Positions 54,391 through 63,411 of a stretch of 64,000 nucleotides of DNA are shown in pieces (within the stretch, counting starts at the first letter, position 1; each line of letters starts with the position of its first letter). The DNA comes from Veillonella rodentium. GTDB taxonomy: Bacteria > Bacillota > Negativicutes > Veillonellales > Veillonellaceae. The stretch covers positions 1,007,501 to 1,071,500 of the forward strand of contig NZ_LT906470.1 of assembly GCF_900187285.1 (NCBI RefSeq), in the 5' to 3' direction. Both the position numbers and the translations under genes were made by a program. Under the pieces are notes generated by a model. It did no database searches. It worked only from the letters and a program-made list of their open reading frames with translations, and had not been told where the DNA came from.

Positions 54391-56589
54391 TCACAGATGT
54401 ACATCACCTATAAATTTATATCCTAATATGTGAATATGTTCATCAGACGGATCTACATCACGCATAGCGCCATGAGCGCTACCGAACAATATTTCACTGC
54501 GTGGAGCCTGAACGAACAGCTCATCGATGACATGAGACCGACTTGTTATAAAAACCGTATGAATCTCATCATTTAATTGTAGATTTTTTTCCGCTCTTTG
54601 TCCATTATATACCATAATTTGTGCCATATGATTTTGATATAGCACAGCAGATTTTCCATTACTGTGAAAGTATATAGCCTCCACGTCACGAGGCTTTACA
54701 CCATAGGCACGAACAGCATTATAAATGTAATATTCATTGAGGGTCACCTTAATATTATCCGGTGCATCAATATATATAAATGCTTTCTCATGATTTGGCG
54801 TTATGCATAGCAAAACATTACACTGCTTCATCGGTATGTAATGAAGAATAGTATCTTTATGATATTGCATCGATATAAAGGAAAGTATATATGTAGAAAT
54901 CATTAAGACAGAACAAAGAAAAATTAATTTTCCAGACCGATTCGTTTCCGGTTCTAATAAATAAGTAAAGACATAGAGGAGAACATAATATAAATAAACA
55001 CAACAAGGCTCCATCATACCGATCCAGATCAAGCCGATATGACTATGACTCAGCAAATAATTTATATATAAGAAACTGCGCAATAAGAAGTCTATCATGT
55101 ACCACAATAAGGGTATCGTCACAATATAACTGATTAATACGGTACAGACTATACACATGATAGCTATATCTAATAACGGCGCTACTATACAGGCCGCTAT
55201 AATACCTACAAGGCTTATATAATGAAAGTAATATAACTGTAACGGCAATATTAATAGTTGCGCCGACAGGTATAGAACCACGGGTGCTTTCAACCACGAC
55301 GGCAGCCATTGAATACGCTGATATAACGTGGTTCCCCATAACAGTAAACCGTAAGTGGCCCCAAAGGATAATTGAAAGCTCACATCCAGTACGGATAAAG
55401 GGTCATATATGATGCAACATATGGCACAGATACACAAAGCCTGTTTCGCCTGGTAAAAACGACCTTTTATATATGCAATACACAGTAGTAAACTCATCAA
55501 TGTAGCACGTACCACCGGGGCACTGCCGCCGACAATAGCGCAATAAAGAATCGCCATACACACACCGACTATAAGACAGGTTCGTTTTTTCAGTCGTAAG
55601 AGACGTCCTATTCCGTAAACTAGTGCAAGAAGCAAGGCTATATGTGAACCTGATATAGATAGAATATGAATGAGTCCCGTATAGGCAAAACTTTTCATCG
55701 TTTCTTGGCCCAGTTCATTATAATGACCACCGAGAAATAACGCCTGAGCCAGAACTTTAGCGGTTCCTGTCATCTGTTGACCTATTTGCGTGTCCACAGA
55801 CTGTCGCACGATGCCGCAACTATGCAAACACCATCGATGTACCTTGACCGTTACACTCTCTGCGTATCGAAATGTCTGAATATCCTGAATCGATGCTATG
55901 CGATACATAGCATCATACATACGCCCCGTCTGAAAATTACTGATATATCGACCACGCCAGTTAATACGCCCCTCTTCCTCCACCATAAACAGAGATTTCG
56001 GTTCGCCTGTGACGACGGCTATATCACCTAAGCATGGCTTTATTTCAGAATCTATCACCTTTGTATATACAGTTATGCCCCCTTTCCCCATTGTATATAC
56101 ATCCTTAGCCGTCTCTTTAAAGGGGTGGACCTTTTTAATCTCAATATCATATTTGTAATACGAAGTATCATGAAGAACCGTTTCCTCCGGTGCAGACGTA
56201 ACGATTCCCAAGTATTCTCCTTCCTGATGTAAATAATAGGGTTCATACGCATTGTAATCCAGAATAACTCTGGATATATGCCAATACGCTACAAAACTGC
56301 TGACAACCATAATTATGATAGCTAAAAGAAAATGTCTGACGGAACATCCTTTCCATACCGTTTTCACCACTGTTATACACATGTATCCGGCGCAAACGGC
56401 CACTATGTAATACATATTCTGCAATATAACATAATGCTGTCCGTAACCTGATATGATGCCGCATATCATAGCGCATAAAATGAGATGAGCCCATATGCTA
56501 TGGGTAATCATATGTGATGAGGGTATGTGACGCTTCTTATTGTCAAATCGTAATCTTGTCGTGAATTTTCTTAAACAGTCCTTCCCCAA
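54391..56589 (-). CDS. comEC: ComEC/Rec2-family DNA-uptake channel, degenerate C-terminal domain
   Basis: Inner-membrane channel for transformation DNA. A ComEC-type N-terminal (OB-like) part is followed by the competence core: ALFLGGHYNELGQETMKSFAYTGLIHILSISGSHIALL, and multiple membrane segments. The C-terminal metallo-beta-lactamase domain is short (residues 583-732) and lacks the HxHxDH motif; only traces such as YGVKPRDVEAIYFHS remain. The start may be TTG 56589 (GGAGG upstream, overlapping comEA) or ATG 56511. It overlaps holA by the frame ends. Confidence 0.87.
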   Translation of the reverse strand: MGKDCLRKFTTRLRFDNKKRHIPSSHMITHSIWAHLILCAMICGIISGYGQHYVILQNMYYIVAVCAGYMCITVVKTVWKGCSVRHFLLAIIIMVVSSFVAYWHISRVILDYNAYEPYYLHQEGEYLGIVTSAPEETVLHDTSYYKYDIEIKKVHPFKETAKDVYTMGKGGITVYTKVIDSEIKPCLGDIAVVTGEPKSLFMVEEEGRINWRGRYISNFQTGRMYDAMYRIASIQDIQTFRYAESVTVKVHRWCLHSCGIVRQSVDTQIGQQMTGTAKVLAQALFLGGHYNELGQETMKSFAYTGLIHILSISGSHIALLLALVYGIGRLLRLKKRTCLIVGVCMAILYCAIVGGSAPVVRATLMSLLLCIAYIKGRFYQAKQALCICAICCIIYDPLSVLDVSFQLSFGATYGLLLWGTTLYQRIQWLPSWLKAPVVLYLSAQLLILPLQLYYFHYISLVGIIAACIVAPLLDIAIMCIVCTVLISYIVTIPLLWYMIDFLLRSFLYINYLLSHSHIGLIWIGMMEPCCVYLYYVLLYVFTYLLEPETNRSGKLIFLCSVLMISTYILSFISMQYHKDTILHYIPMKQCNVLLCITPNHEKAFIYIDAPDNIKVTLNEYYIYNAVRAYGVKPRDVEAIYFHSNGKSAVLYQNHMAQIMVYNGQRAEKNLQLNDEIHTVFITSRSHVIDELFVQAPRSEILFGSAHGAMRDVDPSDEHIHILGYKFIGDVHL

Positions 56590-57109
56590 TTCCCTTCACC
56601 TCCTTGATGCCTTCAATGGACGTAAAAGGTCCCTTTTGATTACGATACTCCTCTATGCGTTTTGCCGTGGCGGGGCCGATTCCCGGCAATGTATCAAGAT
56701 CTTTAATTGTAGCCGTATTGATATTGATTTTTTTACCTCTCAACAACATTTCAGGATTACCGTGAAAGTTAAATACCACATGTACATGGGCCCCTCCACT
56801 GACACTATCAGCCATATTCAGCGAATCCACATCGGCATACGGCAGCAATCCTCCTGCAAGTGTAATCAGATCACCTACCGTCGCATTATCTTCTATTTCA
56901 TAAAGTCCAGGCGTAATAACGGCGCCGCTCACATAGGCAACAGGCTTATGGTTATTGTCTGCCGTTATCGTTGCCATCTCCTGATTAACTTCATCACCAC
57001 CTGGCAATACATTGCCCCCATCTGTTATAATAGGCCATAGGAAATAAATTCCTACTAAAACACACAGGATTAATATAGGTATCATAAATCGTTTCAACCG
57101 TTCTCTCAT
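56543..57109 (-). CDS. comEA: ComEA-family DNA receptor
   Basis: One N-terminal membrane segment (MIPILILCVLVGIYFLWPI) is followed by an SLBB-like domain (AYVSGAVITPGLYEIEDNATVGDLITLAGG) and a C-terminal helix-hairpin-helix DNA-binding domain (INTATIKDLDTLPGIGPATAKRIEEYR). 188 residues from ATG 57109, which has AGGAGG upstream. It is the first gene of the comEA-comEC-holA-polC run. A long hairpin lies just upstream. Confidence 0.93.
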   Translation of the reverse strand: MRERLKRFMIPILILCVLVGIYFLWPIITDGGNVLPGGDEVNQEMATITADNNHKPVAYVSGAVITPGLYEIEDNATVGDLITLAGGLLPYADVDSLNMADSVSGGAHVHVVFNFHGNPEMLLRGKKININTATIKDLDTLPGIGPATAKRIEEYRNQKGPFTSIEGIKEVKGIGEGLFKKIHDKITI

Positions 57110-57146
57110 AATGCACCTCCTATGTAAGGATTTCCTTATGAAAGAA

Positions 57147-57190
57147 AAAAATCCTGCCGGTGACACTATTGGTCACCTCGGCAGGATTTT
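57147..57190. terminator. Long hairpin upstream of comEA, possible attenuator
   Basis: Stem AAATCCTGCC / GGCAGGATTT with inner GGTGAC / GTCACC. On the minus strand it is followed by TTTTTTTC, a good intrinsic terminator, located about 40 bases before the comEA ATG. On the plus strand the T-run is shorter. The location can serve either read-through control between divergent genes or attenuation of comEA. Confidence 0.75.
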
Positions 57191-57221
57191 CGCGATTGAT
57201 ATCGAATATAAGGAGGATTGT

Positions 57222-58451
57222 ATGAATCAAGATACATTACGAAAATACGCCCGTACATTATTACAGTCCGGCGTTAATTTACAAGAGAACCAAACACTCA
57301 TCGTTTCAGTAGATGTGGAAAATAAAGATTTTGCCGTCATCGTCACGGAAGAAGCGTACCGGCTAGGCGCTAAAGAGGTTGTAGTAAATTGGCGCTCTTC
57401 CCTGATTACACGACAACGCTTATTGCATGCAAAAGCGACTGTATTGGAGAATCCGGCTGACTGGATTCCTATATTCTATGAACAATACCTAGACGATAAA
57501 GCAGCCTTTTTATCATTAATCAGTGCAAATCCTAATGCACTTACAGGTATTCCGACCGAACGAATTTCACTGCAATCTCGAAATCTTAACAAGGTATTAT
57601 CCTTCTATCATGCGGCGATTATGAATTCTACTGTCACCTGGTGCGTTGCATCCGTACCTACGGTACTATGGGCTGATTTATTAGGCTATAAGGGTACCGA
57701 TGAAGAAAAAATCGACCAGTTATGGCAGACCTTATTAAAACTATGCCGTATCGAAGATATAGAGCCTAAAGATACGTATAAACATCATATGGCTAAATTA
57801 CGTCATCGCCGTGAAGCATTAAACAAGCTGGATCTGAAAGCATTGCACTATACCTGTGAAAACGGAACCGATTTACTGCTTGAACTGCCGGAAGGCCATA
57901 TTTGGCAAGGCGGTGAAGAACATTCCAAAGATGGCACTGTTTTCAATGCCAATATCCCGACAGAGGAAGTATTCTCGGCACCGCAATATAATGGCGTCAA
58001 CGGTGTTGTATACAGTACAAAACCGCTCATCTACCAGGGCAATACGATTTCCGATTTTTCCTTTACGTTCAAAGAAGGCAAAATCGTGGAATATACGGCC
58101 AAAGATGGGCTCGATGTGCTGAAAGAATTAGTGGAAACGGACGAAGGTTCACTATATTTAGGTGAAGTCGCCTTAGTCGATCATTACAGCCCAATTAGCC
58201 AGTCCAACCAGATTTTCTATGAGACTCTATTCGATGAAAATGCATCCTGTCATCTAGCGATCGGTGCAGCCTATCCGACATGCCTCAAGGATAGCGACGG
58301 TTTATCAGAAGAAGAATTAAAAGCGCGCGGTTTAAATCATTCCTTAACACATGTGGACTTCATGATCGGTCATGAAAAAATGAACATCAAAGGTTATACA
58401 CATGATGGACAGAAGATAGATATTATGGTAGATGGTCACCTGCAATTTTAA
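57222..58451 (+). CDS. M29-family aminopeptidase
   Basis: Metal-dependent aminopeptidase of the AmpS/PepS/AmpT type. MNQDTLRKYARTLLQSGVNLQ starts the protein. Metal-ligand regions include LGEVALVDHYSPISQSNQIFYETLFDENASCHLAIG and LTHVDFMIG near the C-terminus. ATG 57222 has AAGGAGG at ideal spacing; longer frames read through a hairpin. Length is 409 residues, normal. It is divergent from comEA and otherwise unlinked to its neighbours. Confidence 0.92.
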   Translation: MNQDTLRKYARTLLQSGVNLQENQTLIVSVDVENKDFAVIVTEEAYRLGAKEVVVNWRSSLITRQRLLHAKATVLENPADWIPIFYEQYLDDKAAFLSLISANPNALTGIPTERISLQSRNLNKVLSFYHAAIMNSTVTWCVASVPTVLWADLLGYKGTDEEKIDQLWQTLLKLCRIEDIEPKDTYKHHMAKLRHRREALNKLDLKALHYTCENGTDLLLELPEGHIWQGGEEHSKDGTVFNANIPTEEVFSAPQYNGVNGVVYSTKPLIYQGNTISDFSFTFKEGKIVEYTAKDGLDVLKELVETDEGSLYLGEVALVDHYSPISQSNQIFYETLFDENASCHLAIGAAYPTCLKDSDGLSEEELKARGLNHSLTHVDFMIGHEKMNIKGYTHDGQKIDIMVDGHLQF

Positions 58452-58456
58452 TATAA

Positions 58457-58545
58457 TAAACCCTATCTATTGAATGATATGAACCTCTCAAATGGATAAT
58501 CCATTAAAAGGAAGTTATCATAAAAATATCAACAGATAGGGTTAT
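58457..58545. terminator. Long nested hairpin between converging genes
   Basis: An outer stem of AACCCTATCT / AGATAGGGTT, extended by TTGA / TCAA, encloses about 60 bases. Inside are ATGATA / TATCAT and AATGGAT / ATCCATT stems. It lies between the M29 peptidase and dCMP deaminase stops and probably serves as a terminator for both. Confidence 0.65.
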
Positions 58546-58582
58546 TTATTTTATATCGTCGAATAATCAGTTATATCGTATC

Positions 58583-59062
58583 TTACAAAGTAATATTTAA
58601 AGTCCGTCCAGTAGCCTGATATTCAATGATATCTACACCGGCCGTTTTCAGCATGCGTTTAGAGGCTTTAACCTCCTTTGTATCCTTGTAGAGATCATCT
58701 CTATATATTACAGCCTTGATACCGCTTTGAATAATTGCTTTGGCGCATTCATTGCAGGGAAATAAAGTTACATAAATTTTAGAACCTTCTAGCGAGCCTC
58801 CACGATAGTTTAAAATCGCATTCAGTTCACTATGAACAGTGTAAAAGTATTTATTATCGTCCGCTGTCTCCCGTTCCCATGTGAAATCATCATCACTACA
58901 GTTTAACGGCATTCCGTTATAGCCGATGGACAAAATCTTGTTATCATTGCTTACAATACAGGCTCCGACCTGTGTATTCGGATCCTTTGAGCGTTGTGCC
59001 GCTAAAATGGCAACCCCCATGAAGTATTCATCCCAAGTAATATAATCACTGCGCTTTGCCAT
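58583..59062 (-). CDS. comEB: Deoxycytidylate deaminase (ComEB-like)
   Basis: Zinc-dependent deamination of dCMP to dUMP. Zinc ligands are in HSELNAIL (His-x-Glu) and PCNECAKAI (two Cys). The DPNTQVGACIV and YNGMPLNCSDDD segments are typical. At 159 residues it is normal. In Bacillus the homologue lies between comEA and comEC; here it sits 1.5 kb from comEA with the M29 gene between. Its role is dTTP supply, not necessarily competence. Confidence 0.92.
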   Translation of the reverse strand: MAKRSDYITWDEYFMGVAILAAQRSKDPNTQVGACIVSNDNKILSIGYNGMPLNCSDDDFTWERETADDNKYFYTVHSELNAILNYRGGSLEGSKIYVTLFPCNECAKAIIQSGIKAVIYRDDLYKDTKEVKASKRMLKTAGVDIIEYQATGRTLNITL

Positions 59063-59079
59063 GCTTACCTCACTTAAAT

Positions 59080-59112
59080 AAGCCCCCTTCTACCTATGTA
59101 GTTGGGGGCTTA
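59080..59112 (-). terminator. Terminator after leuS
   Basis: Stem AAGCCCCC / GGGGGCTT with a 16-base loop. On the minus strand it is followed by ATTTAAG, a weak T-run. Confidence 0.7.
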
Positions 59113-59140
59113 CATGTTTAAACAAATAGTATATCGTTAT

Positions 59141-61609
59141 TTATTTTACAACGATATTTACGAGTTTACCGGGTACGTAAATAACCTTTACGATATTTTT
59201 ACCTTCTGTAAATTCCTGAACACGGCTGGACTCTTTAGCCATAGCCTCTAATTCTTCCTTCGTTATATTTACAGAAACAGTTAATTTATCACGTACTTTG
59301 CCATTAACCTGTAACACGACCTCCACTTCGTCTACAACGAGAGCGGATTCTTCATATACAGGCCAGCTTTCAGTATGAATGGATGTAGTTTCCCCCAATT
59401 CATGCCACAATTCCTCTGTCATATGAGGAACAAACGGTGCCAAGAGAAGCAATAAGGAATGCGTCAATTCATTCGCCAATACACTATTGATGGACCCTGC
59501 CTTATCCTTGTGAGCATACATCGCATTTACAAGTTCCATAATAGCGGAAATCGCCGTATTGAAGTTGAAGTTGTTATCAAGGTCTTCCGTAACCTTTTTG
59601 ATAACGCGGTGCAATTCACGACGCAATGCCACTTCGTCTTTTGTAAGCTCACCTGCATTATGTTTCTGGGCTTCCGTATGATATGCATCTACAATACGCC
59701 ATACACGACCTAAGAAACGATACGACCCTTCAACACCTTGATCGGACCAATCGAGATCACGATCCACAGGCGCTGCAAAAAGGATAAACAGACGAGCGGT
59801 ATCGGCCCCATATGTGTTGATGATTTCCTCAGGAGATACCACATTACCTTTGGACTTAGACATCTTGCTGCCTTCTTTAAGCACCATACCTTGTGTCAAT
59901 AGTCCGCGGAACGGTTCATTTGATTCGATAAGACCTAAATCGTGAATAACCTTCACAAAGAATCGGGAATATAACAAATGCAGGATAGCATGTTCGATAC
60001 CGCCGATATACTGGTCAACATTCATCCAGTAGTTAGCAATTTTCTTATCGAAAGGCGCCTTACCGTTTTTCGCATCCGTATATCTCAGGAAATACCAGGA
60101 AGAATCGATAAATGTATCCATCGTATCGGTCTCACGACGTGCGGGGCCTCCACATTTCGGACAGGTTGTATTCAGGAAGCTTTCAGACGTCGCCAACGGA
60201 GATACGGCGCCTGATTCGAATTTAACATCCTCAGGCAAAAGTACAGGCAAATCTTCTTCGGGAACGAGCTGTTCACCACATGTTTCGCAATATACGACAG
60301 GAATCGGCACGCCCCAATAGCGTTGACGGGAAATCAACCAGTCGCGAAGACGGAAATTGACTTTACCTTCACCGATGCCTCTTTCATGGAGGGCTGCGGT
60401 AATATTTTTACGGGCCTCTTCAGAGGTTTGGCCGTTAAATTCGCCGGAATTTACCAATATACCATCTTCATGATACCATTCCTGCCATTTTTCAAGGCTG
60501 TACGCTTCACCGTCACGGGCAACGACCTGTTTAATCGGCAAATCATATTTATGAGCGAACTCCCAGTCACGTTCATCATGTGCAGGGGAACCCATGACAG
60601 CGCCGGTACCGTAATCTACCAGTACATAGTTTGCAATCCAAACCGGTACCTGTTCACCGGACATCGGGTTTACGGCATAAGACCCGGTAAACATACCTTC
60701 TTTCGGAGCCTCTGTAGAGGTACGATCGATATCGCTCATGTTGCGCATCCGCGTGATGAATGCTTCCAGTTCCGCCTTATTCGGAGCCGTTTCAATCAAG
60801 CGTTCCACATAAGGATGTTCAGGGGCCAGCACGACATAGCTGACGCCGTAAATCGTATCTACCCGCGTAGTATATACGGAAATACGTTCATTAATGGACG
60901 GCACATCAAAAGAAAACTCAGTACCTTCGGACCGGCCGATCCAGTTTTTCTGCATCAACTTAACGCGCTGAGGCCAGTGATCGAGCGTATCCAAATCAGC
61001 CAATAGACGATCGGCATATTCGGTGATTCGCAAGAACCATTGAGATAAATCCTTTTTTTCCACCGGATTGTCACAACGCCAGCATGCACCGTCGATAACC
61101 TGTTCGTTCGCTAATACCGTATGACATGTTTCACACCAGTTTACTTTTGCTTCTTTTTTATAGGCCAATCCTTTCTTATAAAATTGTGTAAAGAACCATT
61201 GTGTCCATTTATAATAGTCTTCTTTGCATGTCGCTACTTCGCGGTCCCAATCATACGACAAGCCGAGGGCTTTTTGTTGTAATTTCATGTTCTCGATGTT
61301 ATCAAGAGTCCATGTTTTCGGTGCAATACCGTGCTTGATAGCCGCATTTTCTGCAGGCATACCAAAGGAATCCCACCCCATCGGATGTAATACATTAAAG
61401 CCCTTCATTTTTTTGAAACGGGCTACAACGTCACCGATAGAATAGTTACGCACATGCCCCATATGCAAATTTCCCGATGGATATGGGAACATCTCGAGTA
61501 CATAATACTTTTCCTTGGATTCATCATATTCTGTCTTAAAAGTATGGTTTTCCTCCCAATACTTCTGCCACTTTTTCTCAATATCTTGGGCTACATATTT
61601 TTCGTTCAT
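59141..61609 (-). CDS. leuS: Leucyl-tRNA synthetase
   Basis: Class I aminoacyl-tRNA synthetase. The HIGH-type motif is in [20 protein letters not shown] in SKMSKSKGN, and the editing domain includes TRVDTIYG. A zinc-binding CETC / CWRCD pair is present. ATG 61609 with AGGAGG upstream gives 822 residues. No T-box leader is evident in the short upstream region. Confidence 0.97.
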   Translation of the reverse strand: MNEKYVAQDIEKKWQKYWEENHTFKTEYDESKEKYYVLEMFPYPSGNLHMGHVRNYSIGDVVARFKKMKGFNVLHPMGWDSFGMPAENAAIKHGIAPKTWTLDNIENMKLQQKALGLSYDWDREVATCKEDYYKWTQWFFTQFYKKGLAYKKEAKVNWCETCHTVLANEQVIDGACWRCDNPVEKKDLSQWFLRITEYADRLLADLDTLDHWPQRVKLMQKNWIGRSEGTEFSFDVPSINERISVYTTRVDTIYGVSYVVLAPEHPYVERLIETAPNKAELEAFITRMRNMSDIDRTSTEAPKEGMFTGSYAVNPMSGEQVPVWIANYVLVDYGTGAVMGSPAHDERDWEFAHKYDLPIKQVVARDGEAYSLEKWQEWYHEDGILVNSGEFNGQTSEEARKNITAALHERGIGEGKVNFRLRDWLISRQRYWGVPIPVVYCETCGEQLVPEEDLPVLLPEDVKFESGAVSPLATSESFLNTTCPKCGGPARRETDTMDTFIDSSWYFLRYTDAKNGKAPFDKKIANYWMNVDQYIGGIEHAILHLLYSRFFVKVIHDLGLIESNEPFRGLLTQGMVLKEGSKMSKSKGNVVSPEEIINTYGADTARLFILFAAPVDRDLDWSDQGVEGSYRFLGRVWRIVDAYHTEAQKHNAGELTKDEVALRRELHRVIKKVTEDLDNNFNFNTAISAIMELVNAMYAHKDKAGSINSVLANELTHSLLLLLAPFVPHMTEELWHELGETTSIHTESWPVYEESALVVDEVEVVLQVNGKVRDKLTVSVNITKEELEAMAKESSRVQEFTEGKNIVKVIYVPGKLVNIVVK

Positions 61610-61700
61610 GTAGGGCCTCCTAAACAATGGCAATCTTAACAATTTGCCGATTTCTAATTAATATTTTTATTTTACTACTTACTATGAAAGCAGTCAAACT

Positions 61701-63242
61701 CTAGCGTCTTACGACTTGTATCGCATCCTGTTCTAAGCGTTTCTTTTCCGCTTTGGCCTTGGCAGCTTCTTCTTTTGCTTTACGCTTTGCTTCTTTCTTA
61801 GCAGCTTTTTCCTTCGCCTTTTCTTCTAAACGTTGTTTATAGGCATCTACCTTTGATAATGATTTCTTCTCTGTTTTTACCGGTTCATTAACTATAGCAT
61901 CAGCAGATTTAGGTACACCTTTTCCCAAATCTCTTTGCTGAATCATGGAAATGGTCGATTCATCTTCAAAACCTTTACGCCATGCTGCAAAACCGCCCAG
62001 GTTCATTTCTTTAATAAGGTCCAACTTAAATCCTAATGAAGTATTATCTTCAAACCAGATACGGTCATGACTGCTGCCTCTAGGAATCGATAAATAATAC
62101 AGTTTTAACTGGTCATCCCATTGCATTTGATCTTTATATGCGGAAAAATATTGTGCTGTATTTCGCATAGGTAAGGTTTCAGCCTTGGCATATCCGTTTG
62201 TATCCCGCCATAGACGCATATAAAACGGAATACCGAGTACAAGCCTGTTCGACGGTATTTCATGAATCATTTTTTCCACATTTTTCCGCACCCATGGATA
62301 GCTTGATACAGGTCCGGCAAAGGTACTTTTTGCCCACGTTTCATCATATGCCATAAGAACCACATAATCTACCGTATCGGCAAAAGCCTTGCGATCATAG
62401 ACCAAAGACCATTCAGGGCTGTTAGAGTAACCGGTTACATCAATAGATGATTTAATATTATACTGATGTAGATAACTCGACAAATACGCTACGAATTTTG
62501 TCAATCTCTCCCGGTCGACATAATTGATATTTTCAAAATCAAAATTATATCCGTCAAAACCATATATATATGCATATTGTACGAGATTATGGGCATATTT
62601 TTTCCATAATGCTTCATTTGCCAAAATACCGCTCGTAAAACCCGGATCAAATCGATTCGTAATCAATGGCCAGACGTGATAGCCATTCTTTTTATAGGCT
62701 TTCACATAGTCGATACTAACATTAGGGCTTGATTCGATACCTGTACTATGTAGTTTAAACCAGCTCGGGGAAATGATGTTATCTCCACTGGTGTTAAGTT
62801 TTGTTCGATACGGAGCCCCTTCCGTAGGCCACGGATCGAAAACCCAAGCTAACGGTGTTTGTAATGTATACGATTCCTTAACATCTGCCGTATCAGCACC
62901 GGGACTCAAAGTGATGCTGTCCTGATTCTTTGTATAGCTGACCCCCAACATCGCTGCACCGGATTCGATATCCACATAATTAGCTCCGTTAACCTTTGTT
63001 ATCGGTAATTTAACGGGTTCCCCCACATTAAAAGGATTGATAAAGATCGTGTTACCTTTTAGTTCCAATTGAGGTACATAAACGGTATAGGATGTTTTAT
63101 ATTGATTCGTCTCATAACGACGTGTAGTGGTATTCAAATACTGATCCAGCGGTACCAAGACCTCCGCTTGCACTGCAGTAGTAGCTAATGCGGACAATAC
63201 CAATGCTGTTAATGATCGAATAATTTTAGATTTACGGAACAT
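61701..63242 (-). CDS. Secreted GH18-domain protein with Lys/Ala-rich tail
   Basis: A signal peptide (LTALVLSALATTAVQA) is followed by a Cu-amine-oxidase-N-like domain (about residues 25-125) and a GH18-like catalytic domain containing DGYNFDFENI, the DGxxxDxE motif with its catalytic Glu. After the domain a Lys/Ala/Glu-rich coiled coil (KEKAAKKEAKRKAKEEAAK) forms the C-terminus. Similar proteins act on peptidoglycan or spore walls, but here the substrate is unknown. At 513 residues it is complete. Confidence 0.86.
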   Translation of the reverse strand: MFRKSKIIRSLTALVLSALATTAVQAEVLVPLDQYLNTTTRRYETNQYKTSYTVYVPQLELKGNTIFINPFNVGEPVKLPITKVNGANYVDIESGAAMLGVSYTKNQDSITLSPGADTADVKESYTLQTPLAWVFDPWPTEGAPYRTKLNTSGDNIISPSWFKLHSTGIESSPNVSIDYVKAYKKNGYHVWPLITNRFDPGFTSGILANEALWKKYAHNLVQYAYIYGFDGYNFDFENINYVDRERLTKFVAYLSSYLHQYNIKSSIDVTGYSNSPEWSLVYDRKAFADTVDYVVLMAYDETWAKSTFAGPVSSYPWVRKNVEKMIHEIPSNRLVLGIPFYMRLWRDTNGYAKAETLPMRNTAQYFSAYKDQMQWDDQLKLYYLSIPRGSSHDRIWFEDNTSLGFKLDLIKEMNLGGFAAWRKGFEDESTISMIQQRDLGKGVPKSADAIVNEPVKTEKKSLSKVDAYKQRLEEKAKEKAAKKEAKRKAKEEAAKAKAEKKRLEQDAIQVVRR

Positions 63243-63411
63243 TGAATCTCCTAACTCTAGTCTCTTTCAAAGAGCATAATAACAATTCTTATATTATACC
63301 ATATTTATTTAGATTCACAGACATGTGTTGTCATCAGCACATATGTACACTATAATTTAAATTATACATTTTAAAAATATATAATAACGATAAAAGTATA
63401 AGGAGATTTAT

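Noticed and set aside
56540-57040. Rightward frame of 166 codons
   Set aside because: Antisense to comEA, whose domains are clear.
60323-61006. Long rightward frame of 227 codons
   Set aside because: It lies wholly inside leuS on the other strand, with no RBS and no family resemblance.
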